A stretch of 22,334 bases of DNA. Source: a virus. The DNA lies in the IMG/VR virus record IMGVR_UViG_3300042397_000912, positions 1 to 22,334 of that record; one strand, 5' to 3'. The notes beneath the pieces were generated by a model. It did not search any database, was not told where the DNA came from, and saw only the letters and a program-made list of their open reading frames with translations. The position numbers and the translations under genes are program-made. Below, piece after piece: positions 13,337-22,334 of this stretch (position 1 is the first letter of the stretch; every line of letters begins with the position of its first letter).

Positions 13337-14710
13337 ATGACTACACCTGAAAGATCATCCGAAGGAAGACATAAATTCAAGGGTGGCCCGTATCTTGCAA
13401 GAGTGGTAAGTAACGCGGATCCTAAGTACATGGGAACACTCTATGTACAATTACTACGACGAGAAGTGGGTAACACTTATAATCGTGAAGGTCAAACAAT
13501 ACCTGTAAGATATCTAAGTCCCTTCTATGGGGTTACAAATGCAGACAGCACTGATAAAAATAACAATTTTAACGGAACACAAAAAAGTTACGGGTTCTGG
13601 GCAGTACCGCCAGACGTAGGATGTACAGTACTGTGTGTGTTTATAGAAGGCGACATTAAGCAAGGATTCTGGATAGGGTGTGTGCAGGACGAATTTATGA
13701 ACTTCATGGTTCCTGGATTAGCCGCAACAGAAATTCATAATGATCCAGGTGGCAAGGGTAAAAAAGTAGTTGCAGAGTGGAATAAAAAAACAAACGATAC
13801 TGTACAGTCAGACACAACACTAATTAAAAAACCAGTACATCCTTTTAACTCGGTGTTAGGACAGCAAGGTTTAGCCACAGACGAAACTAGAGGACTTACT
13901 ACATCTAGTGCTCGACGAGACTTGCCCAGTATGGTGTTTGGCATTTCTACACCTGGACCAGTTGATCGACGCGGCGGCGCAAAAACAGGATCTATCGGTC
14001 ATTATGAAAGCAAAGTGTCGGGCGCATTTGTAAGCAGATTAGGCGGATCCACGTTTGTCATGGATGACGGCGATCCAACATTGTTGCGTAAAACTCCAGC
14101 CAGTGAAGGCCCACCAGAATATGTTAATGTTGAACTTTCAAAAGACGGAGATCCAACATTACCTCACAACGAGTTAGTAAGGATTCGTACTAGAACAGGA
14201 CATCAAATTCTACTACACAACACTGAGGATTTAATTTACATTGGTAATGCCAAAGGTACTACATGGATAGAATTGACAAGTAACGGTAAGTTAGATATCT
14301 ATGCCGCTGACAGTGTCAGCATCCACACTAAAAACGATTTGAATATCACAGCCGACAGAGACATTAACATGAGTGCTGGCGGCAAAGTCAATATATTATC
14401 TGGCGATAAAATGCATTTAGATAGTGGCGCAGACATGGAAGTTGTCAGCGCCGCTGACACTAAAATAACTACCAGCGGTACTACACATATAAACAGCGGT
14501 GGTAATCATTTAGAAACAGCCAGTCAGATTCATATGAACGGCCCAGACGCAGCCACGGCTGGTTCAGGAAATAAACCAGGCAGAGTTCCACAAGCAGAAC
14601 CTTGGAGCGGCCACGAAAACTTAAATCCCAAAGGACATACTCCTGATGCCAAGCCTACAGATGGCAAGTTGTCAGCAACACTTGACACATTTAAGAAAAT
14701 TGGAAAATAA
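13337..14710 (+). CDS. gp5: gp5-like central spike protein lacking a lysozyme domain
   Basis: 457 aa (T4 gp5 is 575). ATG 13337 with AAGGA at 13327-13331. Residues 18-122 look like the OB-fold (GPYLARVVSNADPKYMGTLYV, split at 17-37, and VGCTVLCVFIEGDIKQGFWIG at 94-114). The middle region (about 125-280) shows no lysozyme motif. GHQILLHNTE (288-297) starts the VgrG/gp5-type beta-helix, with short repeats such as DINMSAGGKVNILSGDKMHL (342-361), making the trimeric membrane-piercing needle. The C-terminal EPWSGHENLNP (421-431) is followed by a polar tail. Neighbours are the hub-like gene upstream and gp25 8 nt downstream. Spike identity is secure; the lack of the enzyme domain is seen directly. 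Confidence 0.85.
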   Translation: MTTPERSSEGRHKFKGGPYLARVVSNADPKYMGTLYVQLLRREVGNTYNREGQTIPVRYLSPFYGVTNADSTDKNNNFNGTQKSYGFWAVPPDVGCTVLCVFIEGDIKQGFWIGCVQDEFMNFMVPGLAATEIHNDPGGKGKKVVAEWNKKTNDTVQSDTTLIKKPVHPFNSVLGQQGLATDETRGLTTSSARRDLPSMVFGISTPGPVDRRGGAKTGSIGHYESKVSGAFVSRLGGSTFVMDDGDPTLLRKTPASEGPPEYVNVELSKDGDPTLPHNELVRIRTRTGHQILLHNTEDLIYIGNAKGTTWIELTSNGKLDIYAADSVSIHTKNDLNITADRDINMSAGGKVNILSGDKMHLDSGADMEVVSAADTKITTSGTTHINSGGNHLETASQIHMNGPDAATAGSGNKPGRVPQAEPWSGHENLNPKGHTPDAKPTDGKLSATLDTFKKIGK

Positions 14711-14718
14711 ATACTGCT

Positions 14719-15153
14719 ATGAATATCGAAAAAAATCTCGTTTCTAGAATCAATGTACCGTCCTCAAAAAGCACCACCATTGTGGGCAGTCGTACCTATA
14801 GGGGAATCAGCACAGTTGCAGACTCGGGTACGTTTCCCTTATATGATATTTCATTAATAAAACAAGATATTACTAATCATTTTCATATTCGAAAAGGTGA
14901 AAAATTAGAAAATCCAAATTTCGGAACAATTATTTGGGATGTTTTATTTGAACCATTGACTGAAGAAATAAAAGAGTTAATCATTGATGATGTAACTGCT
15001 GTTATTAACTACGATCCCCGTGTTCGAGTGGTGGATATCACAGTAAGTGAATATGAAAGCGGCCTACAAATAGAATGCGATTTAACTTACTTGCCCTATA
15101 ACATATCAGAAAGTCTGCGTTTTAGATTCGACGAAGCCAATAGTATTCTATAA
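14719..15153 (+). CDS. gp25: gp25 baseplate wedge protein
   Basis: 144 aa (T4 gp25 132 aa). Shows the GPW/gp25 signature: LYDISLIKQDITNHFHIRKG (41-60), EKLENPNFGTIIWDVLFEPL (61-80), DDVTAVINYDPRVRVVDITV (90-109) and SESLRFRFDE near the end. gp25 is the conserved wedge/sheath-initiation protein of all contractile injection systems, nucleating sheath assembly together with gp6 and gp53. It begins 8 nt after gp5, with only a weak GGAAA as ribosome site, so coupling to gp5 translation is likely. Confidence 0.93.
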   Translation: MNIEKNLVSRINVPSSKSTTIVGSRTYRGISTVADSGTFPLYDISLIKQDITNHFHIRKGEKLENPNFGTIIWDVLFEPLTEEIKELIIDDVTAVINYDPRVRVVDITVSEYESGLQIECDLTYLPYNISESLRFRFDEANSIL

Positions 15154-15178
15154 ATTAACTACCCACATTTTCTTACAC

Positions 15179-15186
15179 GATAAATA
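15179..15186 (+). promoter_or_regulatory. Late promoter box GATAAATA upstream of gp6
   Basis: One base from TATAAATA and identical to the leftward box at 1863-1870. It lies in the only gap of the gp25-gp6 segment, 17 nt before the ATG at 15204, with GAGG (15193-15196) between. The start would be near 15192, giving a very short leader. Confidence 0.5.
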
Positions 15187-15203
15187 ACATGTGAGGGCCA
15201 TAT

Positions 15204-18200
15204 ATGGGTAGCATAGATAGACAAAATCGATTAATTGCCGCGGAAGACTGGACAAAAATTTACCAGAGTTTCCGTAATGCAGACTTTCAAAGTTACGACT
15301 TTGACAACTTACGCCGTACGATGATTGCGTACCTGCGTGAAAATTATCCTGAAGATTTCAACGATTATATTGAGTCAAGTGAGTACTTGGCTCTTATTGA
15401 CCTTATTGCATTTTTAGGTCAAAACCTGGCATTTAGATTTGACTTAAATGCTCGAGATAACTTCCTTGAACTAGCAGAACGCAGAGAAAGTGTGCTACGT
15501 CTAGCACGTCTGCTATCCTATAATCCTAAAAGAAATATTCCAGCCAACGGCTTATTAAAGTTTTCTGCTGTAAGTACCACCGAAGAAATTATTGATAGTA
15601 ACGGTAGAAACTTATCAGGGCAAACTGTTCTGTGGAATGATCCTAGTAACAGTAATTGGTATGAACAATTCATTAAGATTATTAATTCGTCAATGAACGA
15701 AATAATACAATTTGGTCGTCCTCAAGACAAAAAAGTTATTGGCGGCGTAGCAACAGAACAATACAGAATTAATGGGTTAAACACAGAAGTTCCTGTATAC
15801 AGTTTTACTAAAAACATTGATGGTCGAACCATGGACTTTGATATTGTTTCTACAGTATTTAAAGATTCTGATTCAATATACGAAGAACCCCCATTCCCCG
15901 GCAACAACTTGGCATTTTTGTACAGGGACGACGGCGGCGGACCAGCAAGTAGTAATACTGGATTCTTTTTACACTTCCGTCAAGGTACATTAGAAGAAGG
16001 AAACTTTGTAGTAGACCGTCCTACACCTAACGAAGTTGTAGATTTAGATTCTCCAGGAATTAATAACACTGATATTTGGTTGTACAGTACTAATACACTA
16101 GGAGTAGAATCGACTTTATGGACACAGGTAGAATCAGTTGTTGGAAATAACATCATTTATAACTCTACTCAAAAGAATTCTAGAAAATTATACAGTGTAC
16201 AAACTAGATCCAACGACCGTGTTAGATTAGCATTTGCTGATGGAGTGTTCGGAGATTTACCCCAAGGCCCATTTAAAACATATTACCGCATCAGCAACGG
16301 ATCATCATATAAGATTTCTCCAGGTAACATAAAAAGTGTTACTATAGATATACCTTACTTAAATCGCAACGGTAAAGCGGAGACTCTATCAATTGTACTA
16401 TCATTAAAATATACAGTTACTAATGCTAGTTCGCAAGAATCAACATCATCTATCAAACAGAATGCTCCAGGAACATACTATACACAAAATAGAATGATAA
16501 CAGGAGAGGACTATAATATTCTGCCACTGAGTGTTAGTCAAGAAATTTTAAAAGTCAAATCTGTTAACCGTTCAAGTTCGGGTATTAGTCGATATTTTGA
16601 TTTAAAAGATGTAACTGGAAAATATAGTAGTACAAACTTATTTGGAACAGATGGAATCATCTATAAAGAAAATTTTACAGAAACATTTAATTTTAATTTT
16701 GCAACAAAAAGCGAAATTGAAAGTGTAGTAGTAAATCGAATCATACCTGTTCTTAAAAAGAAAACCGTTTATGATTTTTACTTAGATAATTTCTCAAGTA
16801 TCAATTTGGGCGTTCCGTTCATTGCGTGGAACCGTATTACTAAAGCCACAAATTTATCAACAGGTTTTTTCTCAAATAATACCACAGGAGAATTTAGGAC
16901 TGTTGGCGCATTTACAAGTTCTAATCTTCGGTATGCAGTAAACGATAGTTTGTTAAAGTTTGTTCCACCTCCTGGATTTAGAGCATTTGATTCTAAAAAT
17001 AATTTTATTGCTAATACTGCACCGGTAGTACCAGGAGAAAAGTCGTATATCTGGACAAAGGTAGTTAATATTACAGGTAGCGGAGTTGTTGGTTCAAACA
17101 ACACTTTACCAAACGGTGACGGCCCAATTAAACTTAATGAAGTAATTCCGTCTGCGGCAGAATTACAAAATATTATTCCTAAATTTGTAAAAGAAATATC
17201 AGACAGTGTAAGAAACAGAATATTTGATTTAATATTTGCACAAAAAGAATTTGCATTACGCTATGATGCAGTTGATACTGCGTGGAAAATTATTACCGAA
17301 TCAAACGTAGATAAAATTTCTAACTTTAGTTTGGGAAAAACTGGCGACATTAGTAATCAAAGACTCGATGCAAGTTGGTTAATTTTATTCGAAACTGACG
17401 GCGAAACATACACAGTAACTAATCGTTCTACTAGATATGTTTTTGAAAGTATTAAGGAAGTTCGATTCTTTTTTGACAGCGGCGACAAAATTTACGATAC
17501 TAACACTGGAAAAATTGTCAAAGATAAAATTTCTGTATTGAGTATTAATCCTAAACCATTAGATGTATATCCGCTGAACAAAAATTATGACTGGGAAATC
17601 CTCGACGAGTTCAAGGGTGCAGACGGGTACATCGACAGTAAAAAAATCAGCGTAACTTTCACAGACAAGGACGAAGACGGTGTGATCGACGATCCTGAAA
17701 TTTTTGAAAGAATTGTAGAAACAAGCGTTGAGCCCACTAAAAAACTTATTTTTCAACAACGTCGAACCGGACTGGATGGAGTTACGGATTACTTTTACAT
17801 TGCCAACGATGATGATCTGATCCGTACGTACAATACACAATCAGAAATTGATACCAGCGTTCCAGGAGGAATTGCTGAAGGACAACTAGTATATTGCTTA
17901 GATGATAAATTAATAAAAAGATTTATTAGAACCGGTCAGCCTCAATTTCAAGTTACAAATGAATATAGAGGATTCTTTGGCCGCGGAGACATAAAGTTCC
18001 AATATGTACATAGTGCAGACAGTAGTGCTAGGTTAGATCCTAGTGCCACAAACATTATGGACGTATATGTTTTAACAAAGTCCTATGACACAGAGTATCG
18101 CCGATGGGTCAAACAAGAAAGTCTTACAAAACCACTGCCGCCAAGCAGTGATGCACTGTTTATTAACTTTGGAACAAGACTACAAAAAGTTAAAGCAATT

Positions 18201-18662
18201 AGCGACGAAGTCATATATCATCCTGTAAAATATAAAGAAGTATTTGGATCGACAGCGCCTACAAGCCTTCAAGCAACATTTAAAATAGTTAAAAATAATA
18301 ATGTATCGGTCAGTGACAGTGATATTAAAGCGTCAGTGACTAATGCAATAAACGAATTTTTTGCAATTGAAAATTGGGAATTTGGAGATACATTTTTCTT
18401 TGCTGAGTTGACAACTTACATAATGAATAGAGTTGCACCAAACATTAGCAACATGATAATTGTTCCTAAAGATCCAAATTTAAGTTTTGGTAGTCTGTAC
18501 GAAATCAAATCTAACTCTGATGAAATCTTTATCAGTTCAGCAACAGTTAACGATATTGAAATTATTAGCGAAATAACAGCATCAAGAATACGAGCCAACG
18601 GCGCAGTGTCGACAACACTGAATAATAATATTGGTATACAGAGTTCAAACTATGGCATTTAA
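15204..18662 (+). CDS. gp6: gp6 baseplate wedge protein (enlarged)
   Basis: 1152 aa, against 660 aa for T4 gp6. ATG 15204 with GAGG upstream. The N-terminus carries the family's clearest block: YLRENYPEDFNDYIESSEYL (43-62), ALIDLIAFLGQNLAFRFDLN (63-82) and ARDNFLELAERRESVLRLAR (83-102), followed by LLSYNPKRNIPANG. The middle contains baseplate-J-like beta segments (RLAFADGVFGDLPQGPFKTY; NAPGTYYTQNRMITGEDYNI). The C-terminus, KVVAISDE-like to FGDTFFFAELTTYIMNR, resembles the gp6 end that forms the inner iris ring. Dimers of gp6 link the six wedges. The extra roughly 490 residues appear spread through the middle and late part. Overlaps the next gene by 11 bp. Confidence 0.9.
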   Translation: MGSIDRQNRLIAAEDWTKIYQSFRNADFQSYDFDNLRRTMIAYLRENYPEDFNDYIESSEYLALIDLIAFLGQNLAFRFDLNARDNFLELAERRESVLRLARLLSYNPKRNIPANGLLKFSAVSTTEEIIDSNGRNLSGQTVLWNDPSNSNWYEQFIKIINSSMNEIIQFGRPQDKKVIGGVATEQYRINGLNTEVPVYSFTKNIDGRTMDFDIVSTVFKDSDSIYEEPPFPGNNLAFLYRDDGGGPASSNTGFFLHFRQGTLEEGNFVVDRPTPNEVVDLDSPGINNTDIWLYSTNTLGVESTLWTQVESVVGNNIIYNSTQKNSRKLYSVQTRSNDRVRLAFADGVFGDLPQGPFKTYYRISNGSSYKISPGNIKSVTIDIPYLNRNGKAETLSIVLSLKYTVTNASSQESTSSIKQNAPGTYYTQNRMITGEDYNILPLSVSQEILKVKSVNRSSSGISRYFDLKDVTGKYSSTNLFGTDGIIYKENFTETFNFNFATKSEIESVVVNRIIPVLKKKTVYDFYLDNFSSINLGVPFIAWNRITKATNLSTGFFSNNTTGEFRTVGAFTSSNLRYAVNDSLLKFVPPPGFRAFDSKNNFIANTAPVVPGEKSYIWTKVVNITGSGVVGSNNTLPNGDGPIKLNEVIPSAAELQNIIPKFVKEISDSVRNRIFDLIFAQKEFALRYDAVDTAWKIITESNVDKISNFSLGKTGDISNQRLDASWLILFETDGETYTVTNRSTRYVFESIKEVRFFFDSGDKIYDTNTGKIVKDKISVLSINPKPLDVYPLNKNYDWEILDEFKGADGYIDSKKISVTFTDKDEDGVIDDPEIFERIVETSVEPTKKLIFQQRRTGLDGVTDYFYIANDDDLIRTYNTQSEIDTSVPGGIAEGQLVYCLDDKLIKRFIRTGQPQFQVTNEYRGFFGRGDIKFQYVHSADSSARLDPSATNIMDVYVLTKSYDTEYRRWVKQESLTKPLPPSSDALFINFGTRLQKVKAISDEVIYHPVKYKEVFGSTAPTSLQATFKIVKNNNVSVSDSDIKASVTNAINEFFAIENWEFGDTFFFAELTTYIMNRVAPNISNMIIVPKDPNLSFGSLYEIKSNSDEIFISSATVNDIEIISEITASRIRANGAVSTTLNNNIGIQSSNYGI

Positions 18663-21600
18663 TAACGATCAAATCGACCCATTTTTACCGATTGGAAATG
18701 ACGGTGAAAAAACTTCACTAAGTTTTGTACCTAAATATTTTAGAACTAGTTCTAATCGAAAATTTTTAAGCGCAACCATCGATCAGATGATGTCTGAAGG
18801 TGAAGTAGAAAAAATAAATGCCTTTATAGGTAGAAAAACATTTGAGCCTTATCGTGTCTTGGACAAATATCTACAAGGTGCCACAAAACAACGTGAAGAT
18901 TATCAATTTGAACCAGCAGTAATTATAAAAGATTCACTGGACAATGTTACATTCTTTAAAGATTATCCAGACTATATTAATCAGTTAGCAAGTTTTAACA
19001 GCGGCGATACTGACCATAACAAGATCAATGCTCAAGAATTTTATTCTTGGGACCCACATTTTAACTGGGACAAGTTTGTTAATTATCGGGATTATTACTG
19101 GTTACCGCTGGGCCCTGTTAGTGTTCCTATTGCAGGACAATCTGACAATATTACCAGCACTTACACTATTAAACTTGTTGATGACGGCGACAACCGTGCA
19201 TATGTTTTTACCCCAGATGGACTAACAAGTAATCCTAGTTTAAAATTATACAGAGGACAAACTTATAATTTTCAAGTAGAGTGTCCAGATTTTGGAATTG
19301 CATTTAAAACTGTAAGAGAAACTGGTGATAGTAATTTTTATACTCAGGGAGTTAGTACTGGAAATCAATATGTCGAAAGCGGCACTATTGAATTTACTGT
19401 GCCTACTGATGCACCCAACATCATTTATTATGTCAGCGGAACTGATGTAAACACCGGCGGCATTTTTAAAATCTATGATGTAACTGATGCTAGTAGTATT
19501 GATGTAGAAAAAGAAATTCTTGGAAAACAATCGTATCTGTCATCTAATGAAGTACAATTGTCTAACGGGATGAAAGTATTTTTTCAAGGAAGAATAACAC
19601 CAGAAAAATATGCTTCGGGAAACTGGTATGTTGAAGGAGTTGGCACTGCAATCAAGTTGATCAAAGAATCAGATTTAGCAACACCGTCTACATATTCAAC
19701 AAGTACTAGCATTGAATTTGACAACGAACCGTTTGATAGTCAAGGATTTGAAGTATCAGGTAATCTTCCAAGCAATAAAGATTATATTTTAATTAATAGA
19801 TCCAGCAAAGATTTAAACCCATGGAGTAGATTCAACCGATGGTTCCATAAAGATATCATAGAAGCATCTTCTCAAATCAATAATTTACCAACAGTGCTTG
19901 ATCAGTCACAACGTGCTACTCGTCCTATTATTGAATTTGAAGCAGATTTAAAATTATGGAATTTTGGTCGCCAATTTAAAACTAATGTCACATTGGTCGA
20001 TTCTTTTACTAGAGATGTTTTCAGCACAATTGAAGGAAGCGTGGGCTATAACGTCGACGGAGTTAATTTGTTGGAAGGCATGCGTATATTGTTTACCGCA
20101 GATCCTGATTTACAAGTTAACGGTAGAATTTTTAAAGTTAAATTTATAACACACCTTGGTGTTAAACGATTAACGTTAGTAGAAGAAGTTGATACTAATC
20201 CAATAGAAGGTGAAACAGTATTAGTGCTCGACGGTGTAATAAACAAAGGTAAAATGTTTTACTATACTGGAAATACATGGAAAGAAACACAGCAAAAAAA
20301 TTCAGTAAATCAAGCACCGTTGTTTGATGTATTTGACGAAACTGGTATTAGTTACGGCGACGATGTAGTTTATCCAGGTACTACTTTTTTAGGTACACGA
20401 ATTTTTGGATACCGACCTGGCAGTAACATTGACAGCGAATTAAATTTTGGAATTTCTTATAAAAATATAGGCAACATTGGCGACATATTATTTGACTTTA
20501 ATTTACAAAAAGATTCTTTTATCTATAAGAACATTGCAGATATTGTAACAGTGACTCTTGATAAGGGTTATTTGAAAAAATCAGCAGATTTAACAAATGT
20601 TTCGTTTGTCAACGGATGGGTCAAAGCAATCGCTGACAGTCGACAATATGTTGTTCAACAGTTTGACGGCTCTGACAGAATAAATTATTTTCCTATTGAT
20701 GTATATGATCAAAGCGGTCTTCTAACTGATCTAGAAACACGGGTTTATATTGACGGTAAAATTATCAGTGAAGAAACAGGTTATATTATTGAAGTTAGAA
20801 ACGATATTGCATTTGTTAATTTAAGCAGAGATTTATTACCTACAGAAAGTATTGTAATTAAAAGCACAAGTTCTGCTAAAAAGAATAATAACGGGTATTA
20901 TGAAATTCCCAGCAACTTAGAAAGTAATCCTAGTAATTTAGTTATTGGTGATTGCACACTAGGCGAAGTAATTAATCATTTAAAAACTATAGGCAATTCT
21001 AGACAAGATTTTAGAGGAACTATTCCAGGTACTGGAAATTTACGTGACTTATCTAACTTATCAGCATATGGCACAAAGATAGTTCAGCACAGCGGTCCAT
21101 TGACTCCAGTTATCTATCATTTTACAAATAAAGATCATAATATTGTAAATGCCCTGAGATATTCAAAAGATGAATATAGTAAGTTTAAACGAAATTTCTT
21201 ACGTGTGGCTAGTACATATGGATTTGATGGTATTACTAGAATACACTTAGATTTAATTTTAAAAGAATTAATCAAAGACAAGACTAAAACCATGCCGTTT
21301 TTCTTCACAGATATGGCGCCGTTTGGTGGCAGTGTGATATTTGATCAAGAAGTCATAGACGATTCTATAACAGAATATCCATTGATTTTTGACTTTGACT
21401 TGAACACATTGTCTGACAAAGCAGTTATAGTATATCTAAACGAAAAACAACTATTGCATGGCCGTGACTATGAGTTCTTTAATACAAACTTTATTCGTAT
21501 TTTAAAACCAATCGTTGCTGAAGATAACCTTAAAGTGGTTCAGTATGAAAATACCAATGGTTGTTATATTCCTGCAACACCGACAAAACTAGGACTATAC

Positions 21601-22334
21601 CCGTTATATGAACCTAAACTGTATCTTGATGATACACTAGTAACACCACAAAATGTTATTCAAGGACACGATGGTAGTATTCTTTTAGCCTACAACGATT
21701 ATCGAGATGATTTAATTTTAGAATTAGAAAAAAGAATCTACAATAACGTCAAAATAAAATACAATACAGAACTGTTTGACATTTCTAATTTTGTCAGCGG
21801 ATACTATAGAAAGAATGATTTAACTAAAAAACAGTTAGATGATACTATTCGTCAAGACTTCTTAAAATGGAGTAGATTCATTTCTGAAGATTATACCAAA
21901 CATACGTTCTTTGACCCCAATAATAGTTTTACATATAACTATAAAAACTTTTCTGGCAACGATGGATCAGAAATTCCAGGACATTGGAGAGGTGTTTACA
22001 AATATATGTATGACACTGATCGTCCGCATTCTCATCCTTGGGAAATATTAGGATATAGTCAGCAGCCTGATTGGTGGACATCTGTATATGGTCCCGCACC
22101 GTACACACGTGATAATCTTGTATTATGGAATGATATAGCCGAGGGTATTATTAGAGAACCAAATAAACTAGTAATACGAAATAGTAAATTTGCAAGACCG
22201 TCGATAATAAACCATATCCCAGTAGATGAGGAAGGAAACTTATTATCTCCGTTAGAGTCTGTTGCTGTTAAAGATTATGTTTTTTATCTTGCAGAAGGTG
22301 CATTTAGTTTCGGCGATTTTGCACCAATAGAAAA
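18652..22334 (+). CDS. Very large baseplate wedge protein at the gp7 position (partial, runs off right edge)
   Basis: Starts at ATG 18652 inside the end of gp6 (11-bp overlap, different frame) and stays open for 1227 codons to the window edge, already longer than T4 gp7 (1032 aa). N-terminal blocks include DPFLPIGNDGEKTSLSFVPKYFRTS (split at 9-33) and EFYSWDPHFNWDKFVNYRDYYWLPLG (129-154). Residues about 170-278 form a cupredoxin-like beta-sandwich (LKLYRGQTYNFQV, GTIEFTVPTDAPNIIYYV, GGIFKIYD). Further on are SGYYRKNDLTKKQLDDTIRQ and HWRGVYKYMYDTDRPHSHPW, then a Trp-rich segment. No signal or membrane segment. Position directly after gp6 and the size match the giant structural proteins of marine T4-like phages, usually taken as gp7 counterparts. 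The gp7 equivalence rests on order and size. Confidence 0.75.
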   Translation, partial: MAFNNDQIDPFLPIGNDGEKTSLSFVPKYFRTSSNRKFLSATIDQMMSEGEVEKINAFIGRKTFEPYRVLDKYLQGATKQREDYQFEPAVIIKDSLDNVTFFKDYPDYINQLASFNSGDTDHNKINAQEFYSWDPHFNWDKFVNYRDYYWLPLGPVSVPIAGQSDNITSTYTIKLVDDGDNRAYVFTPDGLTSNPSLKLYRGQTYNFQVECPDFGIAFKTVRETGDSNFYTQGVSTGNQYVESGTIEFTVPTDAPNIIYYVSGTDVNTGGIFKIYDVTDASSIDVEKEILGKQSYLSSNEVQLSNGMKVFFQGRITPEKYASGNWYVEGVGTAIKLIKESDLATPSTYSTSTSIEFDNEPFDSQGFEVSGNLPSNKDYILINRSSKDLNPWSRFNRWFHKDIIEASSQINNLPTVLDQSQRATRPIIEFEADLKLWNFGRQFKTNVTLVDSFTRDVFSTIEGSVGYNVDGVNLLEGMRILFTADPDLQVNGRIFKVKFITHLGVKRLTLVEEVDTNPIEGETVLVLDGVINKGKMFYYTGNTWKETQQKNSVNQAPLFDVFDETGISYGDDVVYPGTTFLGTRIFGYRPGSNIDSELNFGISYKNIGNIGDILFDFNLQKDSFIYKNIADIVTVTLDKGYLKKSADLTNVSFVNGWVKAIADSRQYVVQQFDGSDRINYFPIDVYDQSGLLTDLETRVYIDGKIISEETGYIIEVRNDIAFVNLSRDLLPTESIVIKSTSSAKKNNNGYYEIPSNLESNPSNLVIGDCTLGEVINHLKTIGNSRQDFRGTIPGTGNLRDLSNLSAYGTKIVQHSGPLTPVIYHFTNKDHNIVNALRYSKDEYSKFKRNFLRVASTYGFDGITRIHLDLILKELIKDKTKTMPFFFTDMAPFGGSVIFDQEVIDDSITEYPLIFDFDLNTLSDKAVIVYLNEKQLLHGRDYEFFNTNFIRILKPIVAEDNLKVVQYENTNGCYIPATPTKLGLYPLYEPKLYLDDTLVTPQNVIQGHDGSILLAYNDYRDDLILELEKRIYNNVKIKYNTELFDISNFVSGYYRKNDLTKKQLDDTIRQDFLKWSRFISEDYTKHTFFDPNNSFTYNYKNFSGNDGSEIPGHWRGVYKYMYDTDRPHSHPWEILGYSQQPDWWTSVYGPAPYTRDNLVLWNDIAEGIIREPNKLVIRNSKFARPSIINHIPVDEEGNLLSPLESVAVKDYVFYLAEGAFSFGDFAPIE

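Noticed and set aside
14706-14713. AATAAATA as a late promoter for gp25
   Set aside because: It overlaps the gp5 stop and ends 5 nt before the gp25 ATG, so a transcript would start at or after the start codon; more likely AT-rich chance.
1-22334. CRISPR array, insertion sequence or attachment site
   Set aside because: No regularly spaced direct repeats, no transposase frame and no integrase were seen.

Overview
The window reads as part of the genome of a T4-like contractile-tailed phage, probably a marine relative of the cyanophage/pelagiphage type. Reasons: AT-rich sequence, tightly packed genes, a baseplate run in the order gp48-gp53-hub-gp5-gp25-gp6-large wedge protein, a gp46/gp47 recombination nuclease pair, a gp55-like late sigma factor, and TATAAATA-type late promoter boxes. 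The host cannot be fixed from this sequence.

Left part (1-2965). A partial tape-measure-like gene runs leftward off the window edge. Divergent from it is a gp26-like baseplate/tail-assembly gene. The gp26-like frame ends at a textbook -1 frameshift signal: overlapping slippery heptamers, a short spacer and a perfect 7-bp stem. Slippage would add a 76-residue C-terminal extension, giving a 360-residue product. This layout resembles the G/GT tail-assembly chaperones of other tailed phages and sits next to the tape-measure-like gene.

Middle part, leftward (2962-8821). A host-type TTGACT-N17-TATTAT promoter heads an operon of gp55 (late sigma), gp47 and gp46 (Mre11/Rad50-like nuclease), a small basic protein and a GIY-YIG nuclease-family protein. 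About 515 bp without a gene follow; this stretch is rich in short inverted repeats and may encode a structured RNA. Beyond it lies an Ala/Pro/Gln-rich protein whose N-terminus has two sites matching the T4 prohead protease consensus and whose C-terminus is basic, suggesting a protein packaged inside the head.

Right part, rightward (8904-22334). This is the baseplate module: tube cap (gp48/54-like), wedge gp53, a 1074-residue hub-like protein with an N-terminal muralytic-type domain, a gp5-like spike with no lysozyme domain, gp25, a large gp6, and the first 1227 codons of a very large gp7-position protein that contains a degenerate cupredoxin-like domain. Late boxes precede gp48 and gp6. The late sigma gene and the first baseplate gene are divergent, and the late box of one touches the -35 element of the other, so the product of the leftward operon could switch on the rightward module and at the same site reduce its own early transcription.
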